Notes under the pieces: generated by a model | The model's database searches: none | The model's input: the letters and a program-made list of their open reading frames with translations, nothing else | What the model was told of the DNA's origin: nothing | Shown: positions 25,409-37,470 of the stretch, piece by piece | How the letters are laid out: the number at the start of each line of letters is the position of its first letter | Numbering within the stretch: position 1 is the first letter of the stretch | Made by a program: the position numbers and the translations under genes | DNA from: Saururus chinensis | Lineage: Eukaryota > Streptophyta > Magnoliopsida > Piperales > Saururaceae | Reading direction: 5' to 3' | Length of the DNA: 64,000 nucleotides | Assembly: GCA_035235625.1 (NCBI GenBank) | Contig: CP141148.1 | Location: 16,059,057 to 16,123,056, forward strand

Positions 25409-28400
25409 ATGGCTGAAGGGCAGAACATGCGGAGTATTTCGGTCATTTGGAGGGGTAAAGAGTTCGTTGTTGGGATTAGTCCAAATTCTGTCCTTAGAGA
25501 ACTTGGTGTAGAGCTTCACCAATTAACCAATGTCAAACTTAATACCATGCGGCTCCTTGTCCCACAACTGAACAACAAAGGTTCAAAATTGTTCCTTCCT
25601 TTCTCCGAGGAACATTCCAGTCTAAGTTTACTAGAAATAAAGGTACAAGAGGTAAGATTTTTATACGAAAAGCCACAATTCAAATGCTAGAAAATTTTGA
25701 AGATGAATCAGTTGTTTTATTTCATGTATGTGAAATGATAGTTGCATTTTCTTGGAAGTTTTTGAGAATGTGGTGTTACGGTAGCTATATCATTATGTTT
25801 TAAACCGTAGGTTACAAGGGTAAATTTGAGGGAAGAGAGCACATAGGAAAGGGGAAAAAGGGGAAGAGAGGGAGATACAAAAGAATTAACTAGGCTAAGT
25901 TATTACTTAAATCATTCATCACTAAGGACTATAGAGTGCACGATTTATAGATTTTAGCCTTCTTTAACTAGGAAGCAAATCTAAACTAGGAATGCAAGGA
26001 TGATGAGAATCTTACTTTAAATAAAACATAACATTACTGAAAAGCAAACCTAAACTAGGGTATACTATATAAATAAAGTCCTAATATGGAATCATAACAA
26101 TTCACCATTGCTTCTATTAGGCTTTATCCTTAAGGTCGGGAAGGACCTATATACTCATCAATGGCAAGAGGCTGGAGGATTCAATTATAATTCGGAGGTT
26201 GTTGAATGATGTGTAGTTTATTTGGAGGTAGGATGGTAAGGTGGCATTTGATCCCATTAATCTCAAAGCTCATCTGTAGGCTTTCAAAGTCCCATTTATT
26301 TGTTTGTAATGTGTACAACCAATTTATGCCAAGAATGATATCAACTTCTTTGATAGGCGGGATGTAGAAATCAAACTAGATAGTAAGGCCTTTGGGCAAG
26401 AAGATAGACTTTATGAAAAACCCTTGTATGGCAAAGCTTTGCACTATCCCCAATCATAACATCAAAGTAAGGGGAATTAGAGATCTGGAAGCCTCATTCT
26501 GTTGCAAAGCTTTTATTAATGAAATTATGGGTGTTGCCTGGATTGGTAACAACCATGACATATTTTTTTCATTTGCCCATTGATGCACATAATGTTAAGA
26601 ACATTACCACTTTCATAGGCATGAAAGAACAAGTACGAGTTCACATCATTCACCAAGGCGGCTAGGGCAGGGTCAAATTCAACCACATGTTAGGGAGAAT
26701 CATGGAGGTGCTTCGTTAACCACATAAGCATGAAGAGTCTTGTAGCAGTGGTCAGGGGTATACTTTTCGTTACAACTATAACAATCCCTATGAGCAACAA
26801 GCCTCTATTCTGGTATGAGATAATCGCTTAGAGAGAAATTACTGCTCCCCATATTGGTGATCAAACATGTAGAAGAAGATTGTGGGGCTTGTAGAACACA
26901 TTGTTGATGTTAAAGCTGCTATTGACATATGCGAGCCACACATTTGTTTCAGTCAAGGTGTATGGATTGAAGATACACAGTGAAGCTTGCAAGTTAGGCG
27001 TTAAACCACCGAGAAAAGTATAAATCAAAGCAACTTTTGGCCTATTGGAAACTTGATTCGACAACTTTTTAAATTCATCTCGATAACTTTCGACGGTGAT
27101 AGTTTGGTTAACATGGGAAAGACGAAGATTATAATCTTCATAATCAATAGGCCTAAAGAGGACAAGGAGTGCTCACTCCACATCATCCCATGTAGCATGA
27201 GTGAGAGTGTTCGAGTCATTGCAACGCCTAATTTGCCATGTAAAATAAGGCAAGATCAATGCTTGTGGGCCAGTATCTGGGCTAGTATCTGATGGATGTG
27301 AAAAATTTGTCGGGCATGGGATACCTATTTTTCTTGTTCATCACCCTGAAAAATAGGGAAGTGAGGCGAATTGGACGGGCTTGGAAAGCACCATTATAGT
27401 CACTGGCCACGACATCGTAACCCACTAGACGTCCTCCATGTCGGGGACCACCACACCTCTAGCATGGCACAAGAGGTACATGCGGCCCACGGTAGAAATT
27501 GTCTTTCATAGTCATGGGCTGCATAATAATAAGCTGCATGTACCAAATAATCATTAATATCAACAATTTCCTTGGCGCTAGGTTGTCAAAGTGAGCGGAG
27601 GAATTGCCTGTGGAAGTGCTCACGCATAGGGCCATGAGCTGCAGGATGCAGGTACAGGTCATGAACTTCGGGAGAAGAACTAGGAGGTGTTTGAGTTGGG
27701 CCAGTTTGTGGAGGGTATGGGCCCGGACCTGAATGGGATATAAAATCCCTTAGAGGGCCAGCTTGGAAGTCAGATCCATCCAAACCTGTATGAGACTCGC
27801 CCAGATAAAATGCCCCATCCACGGTTTTCACTAACGCATCTCTAGAGGTCCCTTTGATTGGCATGGCGGTAGTGTGGAGACTAGCGGCGCTCCAGAAAAT
27901 TGATGGCTAGATAGAGCAGGGGAAGGCGAAACCGGCAGCTGATGAACGTACCGGAAAGTATTGGATTGGGTGGCCAGTGTCACTGGGAAATGTGACGGCT
28001 GCGGGACATCCACTGAGGTGTTGGGGAGGAGTTGATTGGCCAGAGCAGAAGGTGGCATGGAGGCAATGGTGACAGAAGGAGCCAGCAGCGTGCCGGCAGA
28101 AGCCGTTGGTGTGCCGGTAGAAGCCATTGGCGTGCCGGCAGAAGCCATCGGCAGCAATATTGGTGGAAAAGAAATGGCCTTGATGGCCATGGAGCTTTGA
28201 GGTGGCTGGACAAAGACAATTGAGCAGGTCGACGCTGTGGATTGCAGCCCGTCAGGTGCAAATAGGTGCCAAAACGGCGGAGCAAAAAGCCCACGACAGC
28301 ATTGTTGTCTGCCTACAATGCATGTTCATAATCGCGTGGAGAGGTGGCCGGTTGGGTATGCTCCGGCAATGGTAAAAGGGGAGCAAATGACTTGGAGGAA

Positions 28401-31400
28401 GGTTGTTGGCCGGCTTCACTTGCGGGGCATGACGCAGAGGCTGGAAGAAGCACTAGCCTGGGAGAAGACAACTCTTGAGTTGGTGTCAGGGAAATCGGCT
28501 GGACTGGATGTCCCTGGGGTGCATGGTAGTTGGCAGGGTGGAGGGTGGACAAGGCAAGCTCTTGAAAGGATGTTGATTGAGAGTCACACCGGCTGGTGAG
28601 GGCGCCAAAGAATCTTGTTGGGCTTTTATGGCAGTAGCCACCTCCTGCTGGGACTCCACGACGGCTGCGATGGTGTCTGAGAGCTACCGAATCTGCTCCC
28701 CTAGCCATTGTGTGGCTTTCCGTTGAGCGAGCATCAATTTTTTGTGGAAGTTTGGCCACCTCTGCCTGAAGTTGGGGCAGCTACGTCTGAAGGCTTGGCC
28801 TCAGAACTCAAAGGAGCTTTCTTCTATCATGGTTTGGTCATGGCAGTGATGAAGTGATGGTGCAGGAAAGGTATACTTTGATACCACTGTAGGTTACAAA
28901 GGTAAAATTGAGGGGAAAGTGCACATGGGAAAGGGGAAGAGAGTTAGGGAGACACAGAAGAATTAACTAGGCTAAGTTACTGCTCAATCATTCATTGCTA
29001 ATGACTACGGAGTACATGCTTTGTAGGCTTCAGCCTTCTCTAACTTGGAAGCAAATCTAAAACTACAAAAGCAAGGATAACGAGAATCCAACCTTTAATA
29101 GGACATAACATTACTGAAAAGCAAACCTAAACTAGGGCATTCTATATATAGAAAGTCCTAATTTAGAATCATAACACATTATGTCAGTCCTCTCATTGGA
29201 AATTGTGATAGTATTCTAGTTCAAAATTGCTCCTTCCTTTCTCTGAAGAACATTCCAGTATAAGTTTGCAAGAAATAAATGTACAAGAGGTAAAAAATTT
29301 ATACAGAAAACCACAATTGAAATGCTAAAAATATTTGAATATGAATTGTGCAGTTGTTTTGTTTTTCATGCCTTTGAAATGATAGTCGCATTTTCTTGGC
29401 AGTGTTTGAGAATGTGGTGTTACCACTGTATGACAACTAGGAATTGTAGCTGTAACATTATGTCAATTCTCTCATTGGAAGTTGCGATAGTATTTTGTAA
29501 GCTCATGAATGGAGCCAGTCTGTTGAATGGTAGCTCATGTTTATGCTTCTCCTTCAATTTCTATGATGCAGGGGAAGTCTATCAGGATGATGGGTGTATT
29601 TGAAGATGAAATTGAAGAGGTTTCGAATAATGGCAAGTCTGATTTAAGGATACTTGGATTTGAGGAAGAGGAAAAGAGACTACAGCAACGAGCAATAACT
29701 AGGCCACTGTCTTCTTTAAAACTTCCTGAAGGGCCTTACACCTTTTGTGATTTTCGCACTCTTCATATACCTGGGATTGAGGTATGAATCCTACTTCTTT
29801 ATGTGGATGTATGGTAAAAGAAATTTCTACATATAATATGATACTTGTGTTATGTGTGTGCATCAGATAGAGAACAAGGGACCTTTCAAAATGTGTACTT
29901 GTATGTTTAAACGCACTTACTTATGTGTAATTTGACAGTCCCTACTAAATATGTGCATTTTACTTCCGAAGTTTGATGTTCATGATTATGGAGGAATCTT
30001 GGTGAGAAATTTTTATCAAGTAAATAGGTGGATTACTCGGGATTTTACACTCTGTAATTCCAAGCTAATAGGTAGATAGATTAGTATTCAGCAGCATTTG
30101 TATGAACTTTTGGGATGCTCCATATTTAGGTTGATCAGAAGATCCATGTGTGAAATCTGCATAACTAGCATTTTGACATGTCAGATTTAAAAAATGTGAG
30201 AACTAGATGTTTATGGAGCCCAAGTTTTTGCATCTTGTAATTCCTGTCTGACTTTATGGATTACGTGCTATTTCTAGAGGGGATGGGTTGGGGTGGATAC
30301 CCTTCTTCTTTGATCTTTCATTGTAGCCAAAATGTCTTCCTACATTTTGTTTCGTTTATCAGCATTGACATTAATAGTGTTGTTTTTTACATTTTAAATA
30401 GTCTGTCAGCACTTACAAGTAGTATCAATACCATCTACCTTCTGTTGCTAGTGTTGACTATGTTGTTTTTCACATCAACAGTTACATCCTCCAGCTTTGG
30501 AGGCATTAAGAATAATGCATATGCTTGCTAGCGATCCAGGAATAGTTGCTATAATGAATAAGGTATGTTTGTTTAGTTCAATCTAAATTTGTGTTTTTTG
30601 ATCGGTAATCTAGTGTTATTTTTATTCCTCACCAGTTATTTCCCAATGGGTTCTTAGAAGGACTTCTAAATACATTGAGGGTTTTGGGATGCTTTAGAGA
30701 ATGGAAAGGGCTTCTAGTAGGCAGCCATAGATATGTGTCACTCAGATGCAAAGGTCAAGTGGGGCTTAGAGTGATGTAGGATTTTGCAGGTTGGGAAGCC
30801 ATCACTTTTCTATAGGAAAGTGTAAAGGGTGATTGCTATACCCTGCTGAGCATGCCTTATCATTTGAGGAGAATATTCTGAGCTTATTTTTTTCATAATT
30901 TTGAGGCAGACTCTATCCATCCTGTGGGCCAGTGTTTGGATGTCTAGCTGGTAGATGAAAAGTGTTAATGTACTATTTTAGTGTTTGATGCAATTACTTT
31001 TGTGAAATTTTGTTTTCCCCTCTCATTTCAGCATAGGTGGCAGGTAGGAATCATGACAGAGATGGCACCTGTGGGATATGTTGGCATCAGTCCTAAGTGT
31101 ATTCTTGGTTTCAATAAGGTAATGTGGCATTTTTTTCATCTGTACACTGATTGTTTAATGTGATATAACATATCTCTCCTATATTGTCTGGTTTTCTGTA
31201 AGTGTACTGACTTTTTTATGGAAGAGCTCCTGAAGGGGTATCTATACTTCTACTGATTTTTTATGAATTTTTTGTATTTTCTTTACTTCTACTGATGCAG
31301 GATCATGGTGAGGAAATTTCTTTGCGTCTTCGTACAGATGACCTAAAAGGATTCAGGAAATATGAGAGTATAAAAAAGACTTTGCTGCATGAACTTGTAA

Positions 31401-33494
31401 GTTTGCAAATAAAGTAACCTTTCTAGAAATGTTTTATAAGTTTGCTTCTTTTTTTTTCTGAAAAAATTTCTTTCCTTCCTTTTCTTACAGGCACATATGG
31501 TGTACTCAGAACACGACTCAAATTTTTTTACTTTAGATAGACAGGTAAATGACATCAGATTTGGAACTCTGAAAAGGCTTCAGATGCTCGTATATAAGTA
31601 AAGATCTGGATTATATGAACTTTGGGTTGTCAAATATGCGTGCCATGAATGACTGTCAGCACAAAATGTATGATCAATTAGTCAATTCTGATTGCCATCA
31701 GTTATATCAGTAATAGCTGCAGACTGTTTATAAGTTCTTTTTCGGTTTGCTAATTATCACACCGTCTTGGAGTGAAGATTTCAGAACCAAAGCCTGTTGC
31801 TGCCATTGGTGCATTTGAGTTTGGGAATTCTGCTTTTGTGAAATAGGCTACACAAATATTTGTAGCTTTGCGACTTTACAAAAATCACTTTATATGAACT
31901 GAGTATTTTTCTATTGACATGCTATTTTGCGTGGAACAGCTGAACCGAGAAGCTTCGGATCTAGATTGGACCAAATCGAGAAGTCGCACCTTGAGCGGCG
32001 GAAGGCAACAAGATTATCATGAAGAGGAATATTCTGTTGGCACATTTCCTGGTGCCCAAAAGCTTGGCGGAAACTCAGCAAACAGTTTAGTGGATCCCCG
32101 TGTTTCATCTGTAGCTGCTGCTTATAATCGGTTAAATGATTCTGCTACTTCTGGAAAGGAGCATGAACCTGATCCTGATGATTCTAGTCGTAATATGATT
32201 ATGGAAGTTGAAAATCACGGGGAAAATGATAGAATGTCTAGTGGGTTTTCAAGAACGAGGGTACTCAGTGAGCCTGATCCAGATGATTCTGTAGCTGCAG
32301 AGGAATTGTTAGAACCTGATCCTGATGATGCTCAAGCTAGTAATGCTGTTAAGCATTTGGGCCCCCTAATCAGTGAGGAACCTGATCCTGATGTCAAATT
32401 TGGCAATATGGCGCATGAACCTGATCCAGATGATTCTCAAGCTACTAAAAACACGAAGCTGAAGACCCATGTTGCCATATTTGAGATTCCATTGAGAAGT
32501 CATAAAGAACCTGACCCGGATGACTGCAGGGAGGAAGCTGGCATCGTGGTTATGAAACCTGAAACACATGAGATTGATTTCAAGGGTGATGGTTCTGTAG
32601 TGGCTTTACCTTTTTTATCTGATGACCAGACTGCTGAACCAGATCCCGACAGAAAGATTAAAATGTTAGCTGCAAAGGAAATGTTGTTGCCTGACGGTCA
32701 AGACCAAGAACTACAAAGAATCAATGAACCAGCTTCAGTTATTTGTGCCCGCCTTCAGCAAGCCATTAAGAAATTGAGGGCTGAAGTGACACCTGCGGAG
32801 GCTGTTTCAGTCCTTCAGACGCTTTTCAGAATAGTTAGGTACTTAGTGATGGCTTTACTACTCTTGGCTCGATGGCCTTTGTATTTCTGAATTTAGTTTT
32901 CATATGAACAAGCCTTGATGATCAGTATATGGTAGTTTTGTTCCATCTGTCTCTCTTTCTCTATGTCTGTAGGTTGTTCTTGTGTATTATATGATCTTAT
33001 TTTGATTGACTCATGTACATTTGATGGCAGGAATGTGATCGAGCACCCAGATGACATGAAATTTCGAAAGCTTCGGAAGGTATTGTATGCGTAGAACAGG
33101 TTTGCTTTTTGTACATAACGTTTCTCCTCACTAATTTTGCGCTACTTAATTGCAGGCTAATCCTGTCTTTCAGAGGAATGTTGCAAACTATAAAGGTTTT
33201 GATTTGCTGTTTCTATTTCTGCTGTATTTTGTTTAATTTATCAGTTTTGATTTTCTGTTTCTATTTCTGCTGTATTTTGTTTAATTTATCTTTTTTTTTT
33301 CTGGTATTGCTTGATATTTTACATTGCTTATATGTTCTGAAACAGCTGCAATGGATGTCTTATCTGTGGTTGGTTTTCACGAGGATGTAGTGTTGAATGA
33401 GATTGGGATGGCAGAAGCTTTCGTGGTGCTAAAGAGAAATGATCCTGGCCTGTTATGGCTGGTTAAATCGTCGTTGGAGATGTGTATTGTGTAG
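25409..33494 (+). CDS. Ubiquitin-like / WLM metalloprotease / PUB domain protein (Wss1 family), ten coding exons
   Basis: Exons: 25409-25651, 29572-29781, 30482-30562, 31032-31118, 31301-31396, 31491-31544, 31940-32838, 33031-33079, 33156-33195 and 33346-33494. All joins keep frame (1,908 nt, 635 residues). Order: ubiquitin-like fold (about residues 8-95, from ISVIWRGKEFVV), WLM domain (about 140-280), a linker, PUB domain (about 530-630, RLQQAIKKLRAEVTPAEA to KRNDPGLLWLVKSSLE). The zinc site HELAHMVYSEH has HExxH plus the third His and is split by intron 5. The linker carries seven EPDPD motifs, mostly EPDPDD. Known: Wss1/SPRTN-type WLM proteases degrade DNA-protein crosslinks with Cdc48/p97, and PUB domains bind p97. 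The plant WLM-PUB type corresponds to Arabidopsis At5g35690 as I recall. Intact. The 3.9 kb intron 1 holds a retroelement and a duplicate of the exon 1 end. Confidence 0.93.
25798..29176 (-). mobile_element. Non-autonomous Ty3/gypsy-type element (gag-protease only) in intron 1 of the WLM gene
   Basis: Two LTRs of about 290 bp (25806-26099 and 28888-29176) in the same orientation flank 2.8 kb. CATTATG occurs just left (25791-25797) and just right (29177-29183) as the target duplication. On the minus strand the LTR ends ..AACCTACA and is followed by GTGGTATCAAAGTATACC, an initiator-Met-tRNA primer site, so 28888-29176 is the 5' LTR. The LTRs differ at many positions, so the insertion is old. 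Confidence 0.8.
26101..28887 (-). pseudogene. gag and aspartic-protease remnant of the intronic gypsy element
   Basis: Minus-strand frames, broken by many stops, read in order: an N-terminal gag region (coiled-coil-like SDTIAAVVESQQEVATAIKA near 28600-28690); a Pro/Ser-rich part; a Retrotrans_gag core (ATWDDVEWALLVLF, ESYRDEFKKLSNQV, PKVALIYTFLGGL at about 26980-27200); and a protease-like end (VDIILGINWL near 26340). Reverse transcriptase, RNase H and integrase are absent. Typical order for Ty3/gypsy; the element would need proteins from elsewhere. Confidence 0.65.
29219..29496 (+). pseudogene. Partial duplication of WLM exon 1 end plus following intron
   Basis: From GTTCAAAATTGCTCC at 29219 the sequence repeats 25581 onward: it can be read SKLLLPFSEEHSSISLQE, then the donor GAG|GTAAA, then the same intron start (ACCACAATTGAAATGCTA, GAGAATGTGGTGTTAC, CATTATGTCAATTCTCTC). 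The first unit is interrupted by the gypsy element, with its tail at 29177-29218. The copy lies between true exon 1 and exon 2 and has a donor but no convincing in-phase acceptor, so it is probably spliced out. Confidence 0.85.
33197..33290 (+). repeat. Two tandem 48 bp copies in intron 9 of the WLM gene
   Basis: TTTCTATTTCTGCTGTATTT followed by TGTTTAATTTATC is present twice in direct repeat (about 33197-33244 and 33245-33290), just before the poly-T tract of the intron. No effect on coding. Confidence 0.85.
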
Positions 33495-34974
33495 TGGTTC
33501 CAATATCATATTTTTTAAAAACATAAAGAAACAAAGTGGTTCAGTATGTTGTATGGTTATATAAGTGCAAGTTTTAGTGTATAGTTGGATGTGAGTATAC
33601 TGAAGAGGTAGATGTATTGATTAAGAAAAATAAAAACAGCAGAACATTGGAGGTATTGTGAATTATGGGTGATAGTCGATGGCAAGATGCAATTGCGTAA
33701 TTGGACTTGTACATGGAAGGTTATACTTGTAATATGGTTGTAAAGAACGTTATCTGAAGATACTGTTTTGTTTAGTTACTTTTTTGCTAGATAATCTATA
33801 CTTTCTCTGCAGTGTACCGGCTAGGAACAACCCATTGCAGCATTTAATAAGACCGACCGCAGCAGCTTTTAGAACTCCGATCAGTCCCATCAAAGTTAAA
33901 AAGTAACCCAGGCAATATGGGGTTGCTTCCATTTGAAAAAGCAAATTGCCCTTTGGCCAGGGAAGGAAAGGAAGAACTCTTGAACCAGTTGCTGCCAAGT
34001 GTGTTCATTTTTTCTTATCAAAATTTGCACTTGTTTAATGATAGAACATTTAGAGGGGATAACCTGTTGAAAAATACTTGATTCATAACTTTCCATACAG
34101 CCAAATGGTACTTAGCCAAATAGTACTCATGAAAAAAGAAGTTAAACCATGACTTTTCACTGACACGTTATGAGATGATTAAGAAGATGCTGAATCCAAG
34201 ATGCCGCAGAGTTTAATTCAGTTGGGTTATGGTTATGGTAAATTTGCATCGAAAAAACGTATGGCAAAAAATTTGATATCTTGGCTGCAAGCACTCAAAT
34301 ACCAGTTGTCTCTGAAAAATTGTTGCCAGGAAATCTTGCAGGAATTCCATTTTCACAAGTCTTCTAGACACACTGTTGCCATAGCTAAAGCCAAAAGGTA
34401 TTCCTATGAACAGGTATTAGCTATACTCCGAAGAAAGTAAAACCAATGTTCAAAAACTCAGGCAGTGGAGTCTAGTCCACTTGGAGGCTTGACAATTAAG
34501 TAATTGCAAGATCTAAGTTATTATTTGTGGACAATCAGTACATTTACACTAATCAAATTTAAATAAAATTGTAAGATAATTTTTTTCTATCTTCAATACT
34601 ATCAAAATTTATTAATAATAGAAAAAGAGATGCAGGGTACTAAGAAAAATTATACAATCAATACTCAATAAAATAATGTAAGAAAAGAAATTTTTTTACC
34701 TAATCACAATTATAAATATTATATTCGTTGTACAACAAAAATCTCATTGTGAATTTAACTTTGGGGTATAATTATTATGTGTATTCAATATGATATGCTG
34801 ACATAAGTTGTTTTTTTAAATGTCACTTCAAATACTAAAGAGATTGATGGGCTATTTATATACTGAATTTATGTAAGATTCTGTTGATTATACCCTAATT
34901 CCGACTCAAATTATCGGAATCATGTTTATGTTCAGAAGATGGGTAGAATTAAAAATTTAGTCTAAAAGTTGATT
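33495..34974. other. Intergenic DNA after the WLM gene
   Basis: This includes the WLM 3' untranslated region (probably to about 33700) and AT-rich DNA. An 80-codon open frame at 34201-34440 has no recognised similarity and no splicing or promoter support. Nothing else was identified. Confidence 0.45.
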
Positions 34975-35729
34975 TAGAGCTACATTAAATAGATATAAAG
35001 ACTACCTTGCTAAATGGGGATTTAGAGGAGGAGATTTACATAGAAGAATCTGAGGGTTTTATTTTTCCTGGAGAGGAATACAAGGTGTGCAAGCTAATAA
35101 AATCATTTTATGACCTCAAATAATCTCAAAGGTAATGGTACTTCACTTTTCACAATGTGATTAGTGAATATGGGTTAATAGTGAATGAACATGATCATTG
35201 TGTTTATACCTTCCAGGATGGGACTAGGTGTATGATGTTGTCACTTTATATAGATGATATACTCTTGATGGGGAATGACTTAAGTATGATTGTCAGTATA
35301 AAGGAATGACTCGAAACCTAGTTTAAGATAAAAGACATGGGTGAGGCATTTTACATCCTTGGGATGAAAATTTACAGAGATAGAAAGGTTAGGAAGCTAA
35401 GTATATATTAAGAATCATATATAGAGAGCATTCTCAAATGCTTCAATGTCATTCGTTGGATGACCATTGAATCCCGTATATACGAGGGTACTGTGTTATC
35501 TAAGAGTATGACTCATCGGATTGAGGAAAACCTACTCTGAATGGAGTTAGTGCCATATGCACAAGCTATTGGCAGCTTGATATATGTCATTACCTGTATG
35601 AGACCTGATTTGAGTTTTGTGGTAGTCTTGCTGAGCTGTTACCAAGAAGACCCTGGACTTCGACACTGGCAAGCAGTGAAGAGGGTATTTTGGTACCTTC
35701 GGTCTAAGAATTTAAAACTCATTTATCAG
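34975..35729 (+). pseudogene. Ty1/copia reverse transcriptase fragment
   Basis: Frames broken by several stops read LLNGDLEEEIYIEESEGF, KVCKLIKSFYDLK, ISEYGLIVNEHDHCVY, LSLYIDDILLMGND, FKIKDMGEAFYILGMKIY, YAQAIGSLIYVITCMRPDLS and VKRVFWYLR. The YIDD active-site motif and the order match the RVT_2 domain of plant copia elements. There are no LTRs, gag or integrase nearby, and the fragment stops abruptly at 35729, where the satellite array begins. Long dead. Confidence 0.88.
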
Positions 35730-36216
35730 GCATCACTTTGTCCTTTTGATTTATGATTACGAACGTAATAAATAAGTAGGAGGTCTCATTCAACTTAAAA
35801 TGACAAAATGTTTTGTGCTCATTCTTAATGAGCTCCATTGCTTTGTTCCTATACTAGTTAATTGAATAATTGGATATAACTAGACCGAGAGTTATTCGAT
35901 TAATGTGTCAATTAGTGCATTTGATTCATATTTTAGAACTTAGGTACTAAGTTCGTATGTAATTAAAAGTTTGAAGTACACATCTTCATGAGCTTGGGTG
36001 CTTTATTCCTAAGCTAGTTAAATTAATTAAAGGACTTAGATTGAGGTTGTGTGATCATATCGGGGCATTAAGTTGTGCATTTGATTAATGGTTACAAATG
36101 TAAGAAATGAGTGGGAGGACTCATTAAACTTTGAACAATACAATGCTTTGTGCTCATTCTAAATGAGCTCCATTCCATTGTTCCTATACTAGCTAATCGA
36201 ATCAACAAGTATAACT
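35730..36216 (+). repeat. Satellite array, block 1
   Basis: This begins inside a B-type unit (GGCATCACTTTGTCC at 35729-35743) directly abutting the copia fragment, then runs through A and B units to ATAACT at 36216. The landmarks TGCTTTGTTCCTATACTAGT, TTAACT..AACGATACAATGC and TGCTCATTCTTAA are those of the main array. Confidence 0.85.
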
Positions 36217-36588
36217 GTGAGTTTAATGTCCATCTAATCACGTAGTGGATAACTAGATTGCCCCTAGTCCGATTATCAACAAGGATAAGTACTACATGTT
36301 CTAGCCTTTTTGCATAATATTTTTATACATGGTGGAATTAAACTAATATTCTCTCACATTTCACTTATGATATATCAATCATCAACATTCAATTACCATC
36401 ATTCAATCCACACATGAAGACATTAACTTAAAAAACTCTAACGTGTATAAAAACCACGACAGTTCTAGAAGAACCAAATCAATGCACTAGTATCAATTCC
36501 AAATTTGACTCGACCACAACAACTTCAAATTAGATTCTAAGGTTCAATACATACAGAAGGTTTCTTGACATAATTTTGACAAAAAAAT
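36217..36588. mobile_element. Short derivative of the unclassified repeat found at 37375-42125
   Basis: It starts GTGAGTTTAATGTCC, matching GTGAGTTTCATATATG at 37375. It includes AAAACCACGACAGTT and AAATCAATGCACTAGTA, as in the longer copy, and the region of GACTCGACCACAACAACTT matches GACTTGACCAAAACAACCTT near 42112. It appears to be the same element with a large internal deletion. Confidence 0.6.
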
Positions 36589-37374
36589 TAGCTAATAAAG
36601 TTTGATGTAGACATTCTTGACAAACTTCGGTGTTTTGTTCCTAAACTAATTGAACGAATGAAGTGACATGAATTAAGGTAGAGCGGTCCAATCGAGGCAT
36701 CACTTTGTGCATTTGATTCAGGATTACTGATGTAACAAATGAATTAGAGATCTTAATAAAGTTTAAACGATACAATGCATTGTGCTCATTTTTAATGAGC
36801 TCTATTGCTTTATTAATATACTAGTCACTCAAATATAATGATATAACTAACCTAGAGTGGTCTGATTGGGTCGTCATTTAGTGTGTTTGATTTATACATA
36901 TGAATTTTGCAAATGAGTTCAGATTTATTTAAAAGTTTGATGTAGACATTATTGTCAATATTGGATATTTTGTTTATAAACTAGTTGAATGAATAAAGGG
37001 ACATAATTGAGCTAGAATGGTCTAATTGGGCATTGCTTTTTGCATTTGATTCATGATTATGAATGTAATAAATGAGTGGAAAGTCTCATCTAACTTTAAA
37101 CGATACAATGCTTTCTACTCATTCCTAATGAGGTCCATTGCATTGTTAATATACTAATTAATTGAATATAATGATATAACTTGACCTAGAGTGGTCTGAT
37201 TGGGTTATTATTTAGTGCATTTGATTTATACATATAAATTTAGCAAATGAATACTTATTTATTTGAAAGTTATAATGACATTCTTGACGAGCATATGTGT
37301 TTTGTTCTTAAACTAGTTAAAATGATGAAATGACTTCAATTGAGCTAGAGAATTCCAATTGGGGCATCACTCTT
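36589..37374 (+). repeat. Satellite array, block 2
   Basis: Continuation of the A/B dimeric satellite between two insertions. It contains about two dimers (landmarks near 36770 and 37098, 330 bp apart) and breaks in the GGGGCATCACT part of a B unit at 37374. Confidence 0.88.
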
Positions 37375-37470
37375 GTGAGTTTCATATATGTCTAATCGAC
37401 CTAGCGTATCACTAGATTGCTCTTAAAACTAATATTTCAACAAGTTAAAATTAAGAATTCTATCCTCTGT

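Noticed and set aside
28237..28599. 120-codon plus-strand open frame
   Set aside because: Antisense shadow of the gag region of the intronic gypsy element, whose coding sense is minus.
29322..29787. Plus-strand open frames starting upstream of WLM exon 2
   Set aside because: The second overlaps exon 2 in its true frame but begins in the intron. The acceptor at 29570-29571 and homology show the exon starts at 29572.
34201..34440. 80-codon open frame after the WLM gene
   Set aside because: No recognised family, no promoter or splicing context; left as unsupported.
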